From the NCBI GenBank assembly GCA_963965975.1, contig OZ014422.1, positions 4,177,155 to 4,241,154 on the forward strand: 64,000 nt of DNA. Direction: 5' to 3'. The first letter of the stretch is position 1, and every line of letters begins with the position of its first letter. The stretch is from Xestospongia bergquistia. Taxonomy: Eukaryota; Porifera; Demospongiae; Haplosclerida; Petrosiidae. Made by a program: the position numbers and the translations under genes. Of the stretch, positions 1 through 12,576 are shown in pieces. The notes beneath the pieces are model-generated. The model was not told where the DNA came from, ran no database searches, and saw only the letters and a list, made by a program, of their open reading frames with translations.

Positions 1-504
1 AATAGCTCTTTTTCATTTTATACTTGTTCTGTAGTGTAATGATATAATGTTGTAATGGTTGTGTGTTGTGTAGTAAGAATAATGTTAGAACAAAAATTCT
101 GTTACATTTAGTAGGTCTATCAATAAACAATAAGAGATGATCTGATAACAATTGTCAATATACCTACTGTAAGTTGAATTATTAAATAGTACAATGTCTA
201 CTAAATGAATCTCAATGTTCTATAATAGGATAGAAAGGTTAATGTCACTGGTAATGATGATCTTATGTACATTAACTGATGACTAATGTAAGTTATCTGT
301 TATAATAATATGGAGATTTCTTTACTAAACATTTATTTTAATAATTTTTAGATGGACTCTAGTCTATTATAAAGGCGTATTATTAACTCTATGCGTGACT
401 AGAGTGGACTGGAGGTGATGCAGTGATGTTCTCTAATAATCACTCTATGTAAGATTGATCTTTATATACATTTTGTTAAACTTTTCATTCTGTAGTGATG
501 TTCA

Positions 505-640
505 AGTTGAGTGTACTGAGATGGTGGAGATGATGATGGAGACGATGATTGAGATTGTGATGGAAATGATGATGGAGATGGAGATGGTGGTGATGGTGAT
601 TGTAATGATTGAGATGGTGATGGAGATAATGGTTGTATAT
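505..640. repeat. GATGG/GAGATGG short-period repeat inside the 4.2 kb unit
   Basis: About 135 bases are built from GATGG, GATGATGG and GAGATGG words on the + strand. The same block lies at about 4697, 8889, 13081 and 16377; the last differs by single bases. One frame reads as Asp-Gly-rich but is broken by two TGA codons, so no coding claim is made. It resembles a degenerate minisatellite. Confidence 0.8.
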
Positions 641-1019
641 GAATAGTTACACTATATATAGTACAATTATAAACTGTTTTGGTCTCCTTTAATTGGTTTA
701 TCTACTACTAACACTGTGTGGACATCAATAATTGTTCATGGGTCTGGAAAAATATTCGACATTGCTGGTTGTGGCTCTTTATCTTGGTTCTTGAGGTTGA
801 CAGTCTTTGTGTGTTGAGTATGGTCAGGGATCAGTTTGTTGGTTGTGTATATGGACATCATAATGTGATTATAGGGTGGTTGTTGAGTCTGGGCTATTAA
901 TAGGTGGATTTGGACATGGAAGAACTGTTTGTATGTTATTTTGTGAATACTTTCTAATATTGTATCCTCTTCCTTGTCTTGTGGTACCTCACATCTCATT
1001 CATCTTTGTCTTTTGTGTA

Positions 1020-1235
1020 TCTATATATAAACTCTACCTGTATAACCTTCTAGGTGTTATTGATGTATAAGGGTGACCCTTTCTCTTGATATTAAACCTG
1101 ACGTCAGACCTTCCGTATTTATTTTAATCCCTTTGCGTGTGTCTGTTAGTGTATAATGGTGACCCTTTCTCTTGATATTAAACCTGACGTCAGACCCTTC
1201 CATATTTATTTTAGTCCCGTTGTGTGTGTCTGTTA
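1020..1235. repeat. Two 86 bp direct repeats, each with a palindromic TGACGTCA
   Basis: The segments starting 'ggtgaccctttctcttgata' at 1072 and 1158 are tandem copies 86 bp apart. Each holds a perfect 8 bp CRE/ATF-type palindrome TGACGTCA, at 1099-1106 and 1185-1192. A TATA-like 'ctatatataaac' lies just upstream at about 1020-1031. CREB/ATF factors bind this octamer in animals, but use of the site here is only an inference. The pair recurs at each 4192 bp step. Confidence 0.6.
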
Positions 1236-1284
1236 CTGTGTCATAATGTTCTATAACTTACGTCTGCCATATTAAGTCCCTTTG

Positions 1285-1600
1285 TGTTGTGTAATCCTGA
1301 ATTATTTAACCCCTTTTGTGCGTCATATAATCCTGAATAATTTAACCCCTTCTGTTTTTAATTGTTGCCCATTGAGTGTGTTGTGTATTAATCCCTTGTG
1401 TGTGTCGTATAATCTTGAATTACTTAACCCTCCATTTCATAATTGTTACCATTGTGTTGCATATTTATCCCTTTATGTGTGCTTTATAATCCTGAATAAT
1501 TTAACCCCTTCTGTTTCGTAATTGTTAACCATTGAGTGTGTTGCATATTTACCCCTTATGTGTGCTGTATAAGGCTGAATTATTTAACTCCTTTTATAAT
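1285..1600. repeat. About 80 bp degenerate minisatellite ('aatcctgaataatttaaccc')
   Basis: The core 'aatcctgaataatttaaccc' or close variants occurs at about 1294, 1329, 1411, 1488 and 1569, mostly 77-82 bp apart, interleaved with 'tgtgtgttg' and 'ccattgagtgtgttg' motifs. It is present in all five unit copies. No coding potential is seen. Confidence 0.75.
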
Positions 1601-2581
1601 TTTTTGTAAATTAATGCTGACATCTCATTGTCATTGTATTACTGGTATCTGGCTTGGTTTTGAAGGTTAGGTTTGTGGTGGTCTGGAAGGGTTACATTTT
1701 ATTAACTGGTGTTTGTGAAGTCTACGCTCTTCTTCTCTTTATCCCTAATAAGTGACATGGACTTTTGTACACTAGAATTATTAAGTAATTTAATATACAA
1801 CAGACTCTTGCCAATTTATAATAATTTTTATTGCTCTGTTATAATAAGTATTTTTCATTTTATAGTAGTACTGTTTTCTACTGGAGATGATCAACTAATT
1901 GAGAGTTATAAATTCAATAATTTTAGTGATACCTTCTTTTAGGATAAGAGTAGAATAGGTCTGTTTACTGACTGGTCTATTGGAGATGATTGTCGTACTT
2001 CTAGTAAGTTAATAGAAACACTTATATTAAATAATGTTTTTACTGTTTGTTCTCTTCTATTATAATTGTAATTTATTCTACATCAACATGCGATGATCTG
2101 GATATAGTATAGTCCTATGATATACTATATATGACTAGACTAGAGATGATGTAGTGATGTTCTCTAATAACTACTCTATGTAAGATTGATTTTTTATATA
2201 TCATTAATTCTAACTGCCCATTTTTATTCTCTAGTTGTTTTTATTGTCTAGTTGCAACATGTTCTAGTTGAGTGCTGGGAATGATGACAGCTGTATCATA
2301 ATACTTATTCTATGTTATAAGTACGATACTACTGACCCTTTTGTCACTCTAATATATTTATGATCTAATCTACATTAACTTATGACTACTGTAAGTGGAC
2401 TTATTAAGTAGTATAAGTAGCACAATTTTCTACTAAAGAATTTGTTTTAAGCTTTCGTTATTATCCAGAAAGATCAGAATTACTTTATTACTAGCCTCTA
2501 AAAGTGTACTTCAATTTTTTTTACTAGCAACTAAAAATTTACTACAGTATTTTTTACTGGCATCTAGTAATTTACTTCAGT

Positions 2582-2630
2582 ATGGCATGTAGAATTTTTT
2601 GTGTCCTGTTCATTGGCATCAGGGCTTTTG
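2582..2630 (+). other. Possible signal-peptide-like exon remnant in the 4.2 kb unit
   Basis: An ATG opens 16 codons of hydrophobic, signal-peptide-like sequence (MACRIFCVLFIGIRAF) and is followed at once by a consensus donor GTAAGT (2631). A paralogue at 4042-4090 reads MASRIFCVLFIGIKAF with the same donor, and a third form lies at 18529-18577. All hold the frame and donor despite substitutions. No convincing following exon was found: the nearest acceptor-like sites lead into stops. It could be a decayed first exon of a secreted-protein gene, or chance. Confidence 0.3.
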
Positions 2631-4192
2631 GTAAGTTTTCATTCATGGTTTGTATCAGCCTGGAGGGTTTGAAGGTTAGGTTTTATAGCAGATGTCTATG
2701 AAATATAAACTCTTTATCCCTAACAAAGTAATTTTAATATACAACAGACTCTTGTCAATTTATAATTATTATTATTGCTCTGTTATAACAAGTATTTTTC
2801 ATTTTATAGTAGGACTGCTTTCTACTGGAGATGATCAACTAATTGAGAGTTATAAACTCAATAATTTAAATGATACCTTCTTTTAGGATAAGAGTAGAAT
2901 AGGTCTGTTTACTGACTGGTCTATTGGAGATGATTATCCTACTTCTAGTAAGTTAATAGAAACACCTATATTAAATAATGTTTTTACTGTTTATTCTCTT
3001 CTATTATAATAGTAATTTATTCTACATCAACATGCGATGATCTAGATCTAGTATAGTCCTATGATATACTATATATGACTAGACTGGAGATGATGTAGCG
3101 AGTTCTCTAATAACTACTCTATGTAAGATTGAAAATCAAACTGCCCATTTTTATTCTCTAGTTGTTTTTATTGTCTAGTTGCAACATGTTCTAGTTGAGT
3201 GCTGGGAATCATGACAGCTGTATGATAATACTTATACTATGTTATAAGTACGATACTACTGACCCTTTTGTCACTCTAATAGGTTTATGATCTATTGTAC
3301 ATTATCTTATGACTACTTGTTCTGTAGTGTAATGATATAATGTTGTGATGGTTGTGTGTTGTATAGTAAGAATAATGTTAGAACAGAACAAATTCTGTTA
3401 CATTTAGTAGATCTATCAAGAAACTAAAAAGAGATGATGTGATAACAATTGTTAATATACCTACTGTAAGTTGAATTATTAAATAGTACAATGTCTACTA
3501 AATGAACCTCAATGTTCTATAATAGGATAGAAAGGTTAATGTCACTGGTAATGATGATCTTATGTACATTAACTGATGACTAATGTAAGTTATCTGTTAT
3601 AATAATATGGAGATTTCTTTACTAAACATTTATTTTAATAATTTTTAGATGGACTTTAGTCTATTATATAGGCGTATCATTAACTCTATGCATGACTAGA
3701 GTGGACTGGAGGTGATGCAGTGATGTTCTCTAATAATCACTCTATGTAAGATTGATCTTTATATACATTTTGTTATCATGATACTTATAAGTACGATACT
3801 ACTGACCCTTTTGTCACTCTAATAGGTCTATGATCTAATCTACATAACATATGACTACTGTAAGTTGACTTATTAAGTAGTACAATTTTCTACTAAAGAC
3901 TTTGTTTTAAGCTTTCGTTATTATCCAGAAAGATCAGAATTACTTCATTACTAGCATCTAAAAATTTACTACAGTACTTTTTACTGACATCTAGAAATTT
4001 ACTTAAGTATTTTGTACTGGGATCTAAAAATTTACTTCAGTATGGCATCTAGAATTTTTTGTGTCCTGTTCATTGGCATCAAGGCTTTTGGTAAGTTTTC
4101 ATTCATGGTTTGTATCAGCCTGGAGAGTTCAACAGTTAATGTTTATTGTACACTAGAATTACAAGTAATAATTGTTATTGGAGCTCTGTTGT

Positions 4193-7100
4193 AATAGCTC
4201 TTTTTCATTTTATACTTGTTCTGTAGTGTAATGATATAATGTTGTAATGGTTGTGTGTTGTGTAGTAAGAATAATGTTAGAACAAAAATTCTGTTACATT
4301 TAGTAGGTCTATCAATAAACAATAAGAGATGATCTGATAACAATTGTCAATATACCTACTGTAAGTTGAATTATTAAATAGTACAATGTCTACTAAATGA
4401 ATCTCAATGTTCTATAATAGGATAGAAAGGTTAATGTCACTGGTAATGATGATCTTATGTACATTAACTGATGACTAATGTAAGTTATCTGTTATAATAA
4501 TATGGAGATTTCTTTACTAAACATTTATTTTAATAATTTTTAGATGGACTCTAGTCTATTATAAAGGCGTATTATTAACTCTATGCGTGACTAGAGTGGA
4601 CTGGAGGTGATGCAGTGATGTTCTCTAATAATCACTCTATGTAAGATTGATCTTTATATACATTTTGTTAAACTTTTCATTCTGTAGTGATGTTCAAGTT
4701 GAGTGTACTGAGATGGTGGAGATGATGATGGAGACGATGATTGAGATTGTGATGGAAATGATGATGGAGATGGAGATGGTGGTGATGGTGATTGTAATGA
4801 TTGAGATGGTGATGGAGATAATGGTTGTATATGAATAGTTACACTATATATAGTACAATTATAAACTGTTTTGGTCTCCTTTAATTGGTTTATCTACTAC
4901 TAACACTGTGTGGACATCAATAATTGTTCATGGGTCTGGAAAAATATTCGACATTGCTGGTTGTGGCTCTTTATCTTGGTTCTTGAGGTTGACAGTCTTT
5001 GTGTGTTGAGTATGGTCAGGGATCAGTTTGTTGGTTGTGTATATGGACATCATAATGTGATTATAGGGTGGTTGTTGAGTCTGGGCTATTAATAGGTGGA
5101 TTTGGACATGGAAGAACTGTTTGTATGTTATTTTGTGAATACTTTCTAATATTGTATCCTCTTCCTTGTCTTGTGGTACCTCACATCTCATTCATCTTTG
5201 TCTTTTGTGTATCTATATATAAACTCTACCTGTATAACCTTCTAGGTGTTATTGATGTATAAGGGTGACCCTTTCTCTTGATATTAAACCTGACGTCAGA
5301 CCTTCCGTATTTATTTTAATCCCTTTGCGTGTGTCTGTTAGTGTATAATGGTGACCCTTTCTCTTGATATTAAACCTGACGTCAGACCCTTCCATATTTA
5401 TTTTAGTCCCGTTGTGTGTGTCTGTTACTGTGTCATAATGTTCTATAACTTACGTCTGCCATATTAAGTCCCTTTGTGTTGTGTAATCCTGAATTATTTA
5501 ACCCCTTTTGTGCGTCATATAATCCTGAATAATTTAACCCCTTCTGTTTTTAATTGTTGCCCATTGAGTGTGTTGTGTATTAATCCCTTGTGTGTGTCGT
5601 ATAATCTTGAATTACTTAACCCTCCATTTCATAATTGTTACCATTGTGTTGCATATTTATCCCTTTATGTGTGCTTTATAATCCTGAATAATTTAACCCC
5701 TTCTGTTTCGTAATTGTTAACCATTGAGTGTGTTGCATATTTACCCCTTATGTGTGCTGTATAAGGCTGAATTATTTAACTCCTTTTATAATTTTTTGTA
5801 AATTAATGCTGACATCTCATTGTCATTGTATTACTGGTATCTGGCTTGGTTTTGAAGGTTAGGTTTGTGGTGGTCTGGAAGGGTTACATTTTATTAACTG
5901 GTGTTTGTGAAGTCTACGCTCTTCTTCTCTTTATCCCTAATAAGTGACATGGACTTTTGTACACTAGAATTATTAAGTAATTTAATATACAACAGACTCT
6001 TGCCAATTTATAATAATTTTTATTGCTCTGTTATAATAAGTATTTTTCATTTTATAGTAGTACTGTTTTCTACTGGAGATGATCAACTAATTGAGAGTTA
6101 TAAATTCAATAATTTTAGTGATACCTTCTTTTAGGATAAGAGTAGAATAGGTCTGTTTACTGACTGGTCTATTGGAGATGATTGTCGTACTTCTAGTAAG
6201 TTAATAGAAACACTTATATTAAATAATGTTTTTACTGTTTGTTCTCTTCTATTATAATTGTAATTTATTCTACATCAACATGCGATGATCTGGATATAGT
6301 ATAGTCCTATGATATACTATATATGACTAGACTAGAGATGATGTAGTGATGTTCTCTAATAACTACTCTATGTAAGATTGATTTTTTATATATCATTAAT
6401 TCTAACTGCCCATTTTTATTCTCTAGTTGTTTTTATTGTCTAGTTGCAACATGTTCTAGTTGAGTGCTGGGAATGATGACAGCTGTATCATAATACTTAT
6501 TCTATGTTATAAGTACGATACTACTGACCCTTTTGTCACTCTAATATATTTATGATCTAATCTACATTAACTTATGACTACTGTAAGTGGACTTATTAAG
6601 TAGTATAAGTAGCACAATTTTCTACTAAAGAATTTGTTTTAAGCTTTCGTTATTATCCAGAAAGATCAGAATTACTTTATTACTAGCCTCTAAAAGTGTA
6701 CTTCAATTTTTTTTACTAGCAACTAAAAATTTACTACAGTATTTTTTACTGGCATCTAGAAATTTACTTCAGTATGGCATGTAGAATTTTTTGTGTCCTG
6801 TTCATTGGCATCAGGGCTTTTGGTAAGTTTTCATTCATGGTTTGTATCAGCCTGGAGGGTTTGAAGGTTAGGTTTTATAGCAGATGTCTATGAAATATAA
6901 ACTCTTTATCCCTAACAAAGTAATTTTAATATACAACAGACTCTTGTCAATTTATAATTATTATTATTGCTCTGTTATAACAAGTATTTTTCATTTTATA
7001 GTAGGACTGCTTTCTACTGGAGATGATCAACTAATTGAGAGTTATAAACTCAATAATTTAAATGATACCTTCTTTTAGGATAAGAGTAGAATAGGTCTGT

Positions 7101-8384
7101 TTACTGACTGGTCTATTGGAGATGATTATCCTACTTCTAGTAAGTTAATAGAAACACCTATATTAAATAATGTTTTTACTGTTTATTCTCTTCTATTATA
7201 ATAGTAATTTATTCTACATCAACATGCGATGATCTAGATCTAGTATAGTCCTATGATATACTATATATGACTAGACTGGAGATGATGTAGCGAGTTCTCT
7301 AATAACTACTCTATGTAAGATTGAAAATCAAACTGCCCATTTTTATTCTCTAGTTGTTTTTATTGTCTAGTTGCAACATGTTCTAGTTGAGTGCTGGGAA
7401 TCATGACAGCTGTATGATAATACTTATACTATGTTATAAGTACGATACTACTGACCCTTTTGTCACTCTAATAGGTTTATGATCTATTGTACATTATCTT
7501 ATGACTACTTGTTCTGTAGTGTAATGATATAATGTTGTGATAGTTGTGTGTTGTATAGTAAGAATAATGTTAGAACAGAACAAATTCTGTTACATTTAGT
7601 AGATCTATCAAGAAACTAAAAAGAGATGATGTGATAACAATTGTTAATATACCTACTGTAAGTTGAATTATTAAATAGTACAATGTCTACTAAATGAACC
7701 TCAATGTTCTATAATAGGATAGAAAGGTTAATGTCACTGGTAATGATGATCTTATGTACATTAACTGATGACTAATGTAAGTTATCTGTTATAATAATAT
7801 GGAGATTTCTTTACTAAACATTTATTTTAATAATTTTTAGATGGACTTTAGTCTATTATATAGGCGTATCATTAACTCTATGCATGACTAGAGTGGACTG
7901 GAGGTGATGCAGTGATGTTCTCTAATAATCACTCTATGTAAGATTGATCTTTATATACATTTTGTTATCATGATACTTATAAGTACGATACTACTGACCC
8001 TTTTGTCACTCTAATAGGTCTATGATCTAATCTACATAACATATGACTACTGTAAGTTGACTTATTAAGTAGTACAATTTTCTACTAAAGACTTTGTTTT
8101 AAGCTTTCGTTATTATCCAGAAAGATCAGAATTACTTCATTACTAGCATCTAAAAATTTACTACAGTACTTTTTACTGACATCTAGAAATTTACTTAAGT
8201 ATTTTGTACTGGGATCTAAAAATTTACTTCAGTATGGCATCTAGAATTTTTTGTGTCCTGTTCATTGGCATCAAGGCTTTTGGTAAGTTTTCATTCATGG
8301 TTTGTATCAGCCTGGAGAGTTCAACAGTTAGTGTTTATTGTACACTAGAATTACAAGTAATAATTGTTATTGGTGCTCTGTTGT
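4193..8384. repeat. 4.2 kb unit, copy 2
   Basis: This copy is full length with only scattered substitutions relative to copy 1, for example a private A near 7543. It carries 'ctagaaattt' near 6757 where copies 1 and 3 carry 'ctagtaattt', a state it shares with copy 4. Confidence 0.95.
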
Positions 8385-11300
8385 AATAGCTCTTTTTCAT
8401 TTTATACTTGTTCTGTAGTGTAATGATATAATGTTGTAATGGTTGTGTGTTGTGTAGTAAGAATAATGTTAGAACAAAAATTCTGTTACATTTAGTAGGT
8501 CTATCAATAAACAATAAGAGATGATCTGATAACAATTGTCAATATACCTACTGTAAGTTGAATTATTAAATAGTACAATGTCTACTAAATGAATCTCAAT
8601 GTTCTATAATAGGATAGAAAGGTTAATGTCACTGGTAATGATGATCTTATGTACATTAACTGATGACTAATGTAAGTTATCTGTTATAATAATATGGAGA
8701 TTTCTTTACTAAACATTTATTTTAATAATTTTTAGATGGACTCTAGTCTATTATAAAGGCGTATTATTAACTCTATGCGTGACTAGAGTGGACTGGAGGT
8801 GATGCAGTGATGTTCTCTAATAATCACTCTATGTAAGATTGATCTTTATATACATTTTGTTAAACTTTTCATTCTGTAGTGATGTTCAAGTTGAGTGTAC
8901 TGAGATGGTGGAGATGATGATGGAGACGATGATTGAGATTGTGATGGAAATGATGATGGAGATGGAGATGGTGGTGATGGTGATTGTAATGATTGAGATG
9001 GTGATGGAGATAATGGTTGTATATGAATAGTTACACTATATATAGTACAATTATAAACTGTTTTGGTCTCCTTTAATTGGTTTATCTACTACTAACACTG
9101 TGTGGACATCAATAATTGTTCATGGGTCTGGAAAAATATTCGACATTGCTGGTTGTGGCTCTTTATCTTGGTTCTTGAGGTTGACAGTCTTTGTGTGTTG
9201 AGTATGGTCAGGGATCAGTTTGTTGGTTGTGTATATGGACATCATAATGTGATTATAGGGTGGTTGTTGAGTCTGGGCTATTAATAGGTGGATTTGGACA
9301 TGGAAGAACTGTTTGTATGTTATTTTGTGAATACTTTCTAATATTGTATCCTCTTCCTTGTCTTGTGGTACCTCACATCTCATTCATCTTTGTCTTTTGT
9401 GTATCTATATATAAACTCTACCTGTATAACCTTCTAGGTGTTATTGATGTATAAGGGTGACCCTTTCTCTTGATATTAAACCTGACGTCAGACCTTCCGT
9501 ATTTATTTTAATCCCTTTGCGTGTGTCTGTTAGTGTATAATGGTGACCCTTTCTCTTGATATTAAACCTGACGTCAGACCCTTCCATATTTATTTTAGTC
9601 CCGTTGTGTGTGTCTGTTACTGTGTCATAATGTTCTATAACTTACGTCTGCCATATTAAGTCCCTTTGTGTTGTGTAATCCTGAATTATTTAACCCCTTT
9701 TGTGCGTCATATAATCCTGAATAATTTAACCCCTTCTGTTTTTAATTGTTGCCCATTGAGTGTGTTGTGTATTAATCCCTTGTGTGTGTCGTATAATCTT
9801 GAATTACTTAACCCTCCATTTCATAATTGTTACCATTGTGTTGCATATTTATCCCTTTATGTGTGCTTTATAATCCTGAATAATTTAACCCCTTCTGTTT
9901 CGTAATTGTTAACCATTGAGTGTGTTGCATATTTACCCCTTATGTGTGCTGTATAAGGCTGAATTATTTAACTCCTTTTATAATTTTTTGTAAATTAATG
10001 CTGACATCTCATTGTCATTGTATTACTGGTATCTGGCTTGGTTTTGAAGGTTAGGTTTGTGGTGGTCTGGAAGGGTTACATTTTATTAACTGGTGTTTGT
10101 GAAGTCTACGCTCTTCTTCTCTTTATCCCTAATAAGTGACATGGACTTTTGTACACTAGAATTATTAAGTAATTTAATATACAACAGACTCTTGCCAATT
10201 TATAATAATTTTTATTGCTCTGTTATAATAAGTATTTTTCATTTTATAGTAGTACTGTTTTCTACTGGAGATGATCAACTAATTGAGAGTTATAAATTCA
10301 ATAATTTTAGTGATACCTTCTTTTAGGATAAGAGTAGAATAGGTCTGTTTACTGACTGGTCTATTGGAGATGATTGTCGTACTTCTAGTAAGTTAATAGA
10401 AACACTTATATTAAATAATGTTTTTACTGTTTGTTCTCTTCTATTATAATTGTAATTTATTCTACATCAACATGCGATGATCTGGATATAGTATAGTCCT
10501 ATGATATACTATATATGACTAGACTAGAGATGATGTAGTGATGTTCTCTAATAACTACTCTATGTAAGATTGATTTTTTATATATCATTAATTCTAACTG
10601 CCCATTTTTATTCTCTAGTTGTTTTTATTGTCTAGTTGCAACATGTTCTAGTTGAGTGCTGGGAATGATGACAGCTGTATCATAATACTTATTCTATGTT
10701 ATAAGTACGATACTACTGACCCTTTTGTCACTCTAATATATTTATGATCTAATCTACATTAACTTATGACTACTGTAAGTGGACTTATTAAGTAGTATAA
10801 GTAGCACAATTTTCTACTAAAGAATTTGTTTTAAGCTTTCGTTATTATCCAGAAAGATCAGAATTACTTTATTACTAGCCTCTAAAAGTGTACTTCAATT
10901 TTTTTTACTAGCAACTAAAAATTTACTACAGTATTTTTTACTGGCATCTAGTAATTTACTTCAGTATGGCATGTAGAATTTTTTGTGTCCTGTTCATTGG
11001 CATCAGGGCTTTTGGTAAGTTTTCATTCATGGTTTGTATCAGCCTGGAGGGTTTGAAGGTTAGGTTTTATAGCAGATGTCTATGAAATATAAACTCTTTA
11101 TCCCTAACAAAGTAATTTTAATATACAACAGACTCTTGTCAATTTATAATTATTATTATTGCTCTGTTATAACAAGTATTTTTCATTTTATAGTAGGACT
11201 GCTTTCTACTGGAGATGATCAACTAATTGAGAGTTATAAACTCAATAATTTAAATGATACCTTCTTTTAGGATAAGAGTAGAATAGGTCTGTTTACTGAC

Positions 11301-12576
11301 TGGTCTATTGGAGATGATTATCCTACTTCTAGTAAGTTAATAGAAACACCTATATTAAATAATGTTTTTACTGTTTATTCTCTTCTATTATAATAGTAAT
11401 TTATTCTACATCAACATGCGATGATCTAGATCTAGTATAGTCCTATGATATACTATATATGACTAGACTGGAGATGATGTAGCGAGTTCTCTAATAACTA
11501 CTCTATGTAAGATTGAAAATCAAACTGCCCATTTTTATTCTCTAGTTGTTTTTATTGTCTAGTTGCAACATGTTCTAGTTGAGTGCTGGGAATCATGACA
11601 GCTGTATGATAATACTTATACTATGTTATAAGTACGATACTACTGACCCTTTTGTCACTCTAATAGGTTTATGATCTATTGTACATTATCTTATGACTAC
11701 TTGTTCTGTAGTGTAATGATATAATGTTGTGATGGTTGTGTGTTGTATAGTAAGAATAATGTTAGAACAGAACAAATTCTGTTACATTTAGTAGATCTAT
11801 CAAGAAACTAAAAAGAGATGATGTGATAACAATTGTTAATATACCTACTGTAAGTTGAATTATTAAATAGTACAATGTCTACTAAATGAACCTCAATGTT
11901 CTATAATAGGATAGAAAGGTTAATGTCACTGGTAATGATGATCTTATGTACATTAACTGATGACTAATGTAAGTTATCTGTTATAATAATATGGAGATTT
12001 CTTTACTAAACATTTATTTTAATAATTTTTAGATGGACTTTAGTCTATTATATAGGCGTATCATTAACTCTATGCATGACTAGAGTGGACTGGAGGTGAT
12101 GCAGTGATGTTCTCTAATAATCACTCTATGTAAGATTGATCTTTATATACATTTTGTTATCATGATACTTATAAGTACGATACTACTGACCCTTTTGTCA
12201 CTCTAATAGGTCTATGATCTAATCTACATAACATATGACTACTGTAAGTTGACTTATTAAGTAGTACAATTTTCTACTAAAGACTTTGTTTTAAGCTTTC
12301 GTTATTATCCAGAAAGATCAGAATTACTTCATTACTAGCATCTAAAAATTTACTACAGTACTTTTTACTGACATCTAGAAATTTACTTAAGTATTTTGTA
12401 CTGGGATCTAAAAATTTACTTCAGTATGGCATCTAGAATTTTTTGTGTCCTGTTCATTGGCATCAAGGCTTTTGGTAAGTTTTCATTCATGGTTTGTATC
12501 AGCCTGGAGAGTTCAACAGTTAGTGTTTATTGTACACTAGAATTACAAGTAATAATTGTTATTGGTGCTCTGTTGT
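8385..12576. repeat. 4.2 kb unit, copy 3
   Basis: This copy is full length. It shares the 'ctagtaattt' state (about 10949) with copy 1 and the G and T states at its end (about 12512 and 12565) with copy 2, so variants are shuffled between copies as expected under gene conversion or unequal exchange. Confidence 0.95.

Larger units (their letters stand above)
1..4192. repeat. 4.2 kb unit, copy 1
   Basis: This is the first visible copy; position 1 corresponds to 4193, 8385 and 12577. Private variants include an A for G near 4139 and an A for T near 4173. The unit is itself built of duplicated modules. Positions 26-479 match 3318-3777, 1741-2060 match 2705-3030, 2300-2410 match 3225-3310 and 3775-3880, and 2460-2664 match 3910-4120. 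Its history therefore includes nested segmental duplications before the whole unit became tandem. Confidence 0.95.

Noticed and set aside
455-646. Repeated short open frames of 60-90 codons in the 4.2 kb array (for example a Met/Glu-rich one at 455-646)
   Set aside because: They recur only because the DNA repeats, overlap each other on both strands, and sit on low-complexity or AT-rich sequence with no recognisable domain.
718-900. 'CVDINNCS' near 718, like the start of a calcium-binding EGF domain, next to Asp-Gly-rich codons
   Set aside because: No further EGF cysteine spacing follows, and the Asp-Gly frame contains stops. Taken as coincidence.
1285-1600. Telomere-like repeats suggested by 'aacccc' motifs
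   Set aside because: The motif is spaced about 80 bp apart in an AT-rich minisatellite and is not a run of TTAGGG-type units.
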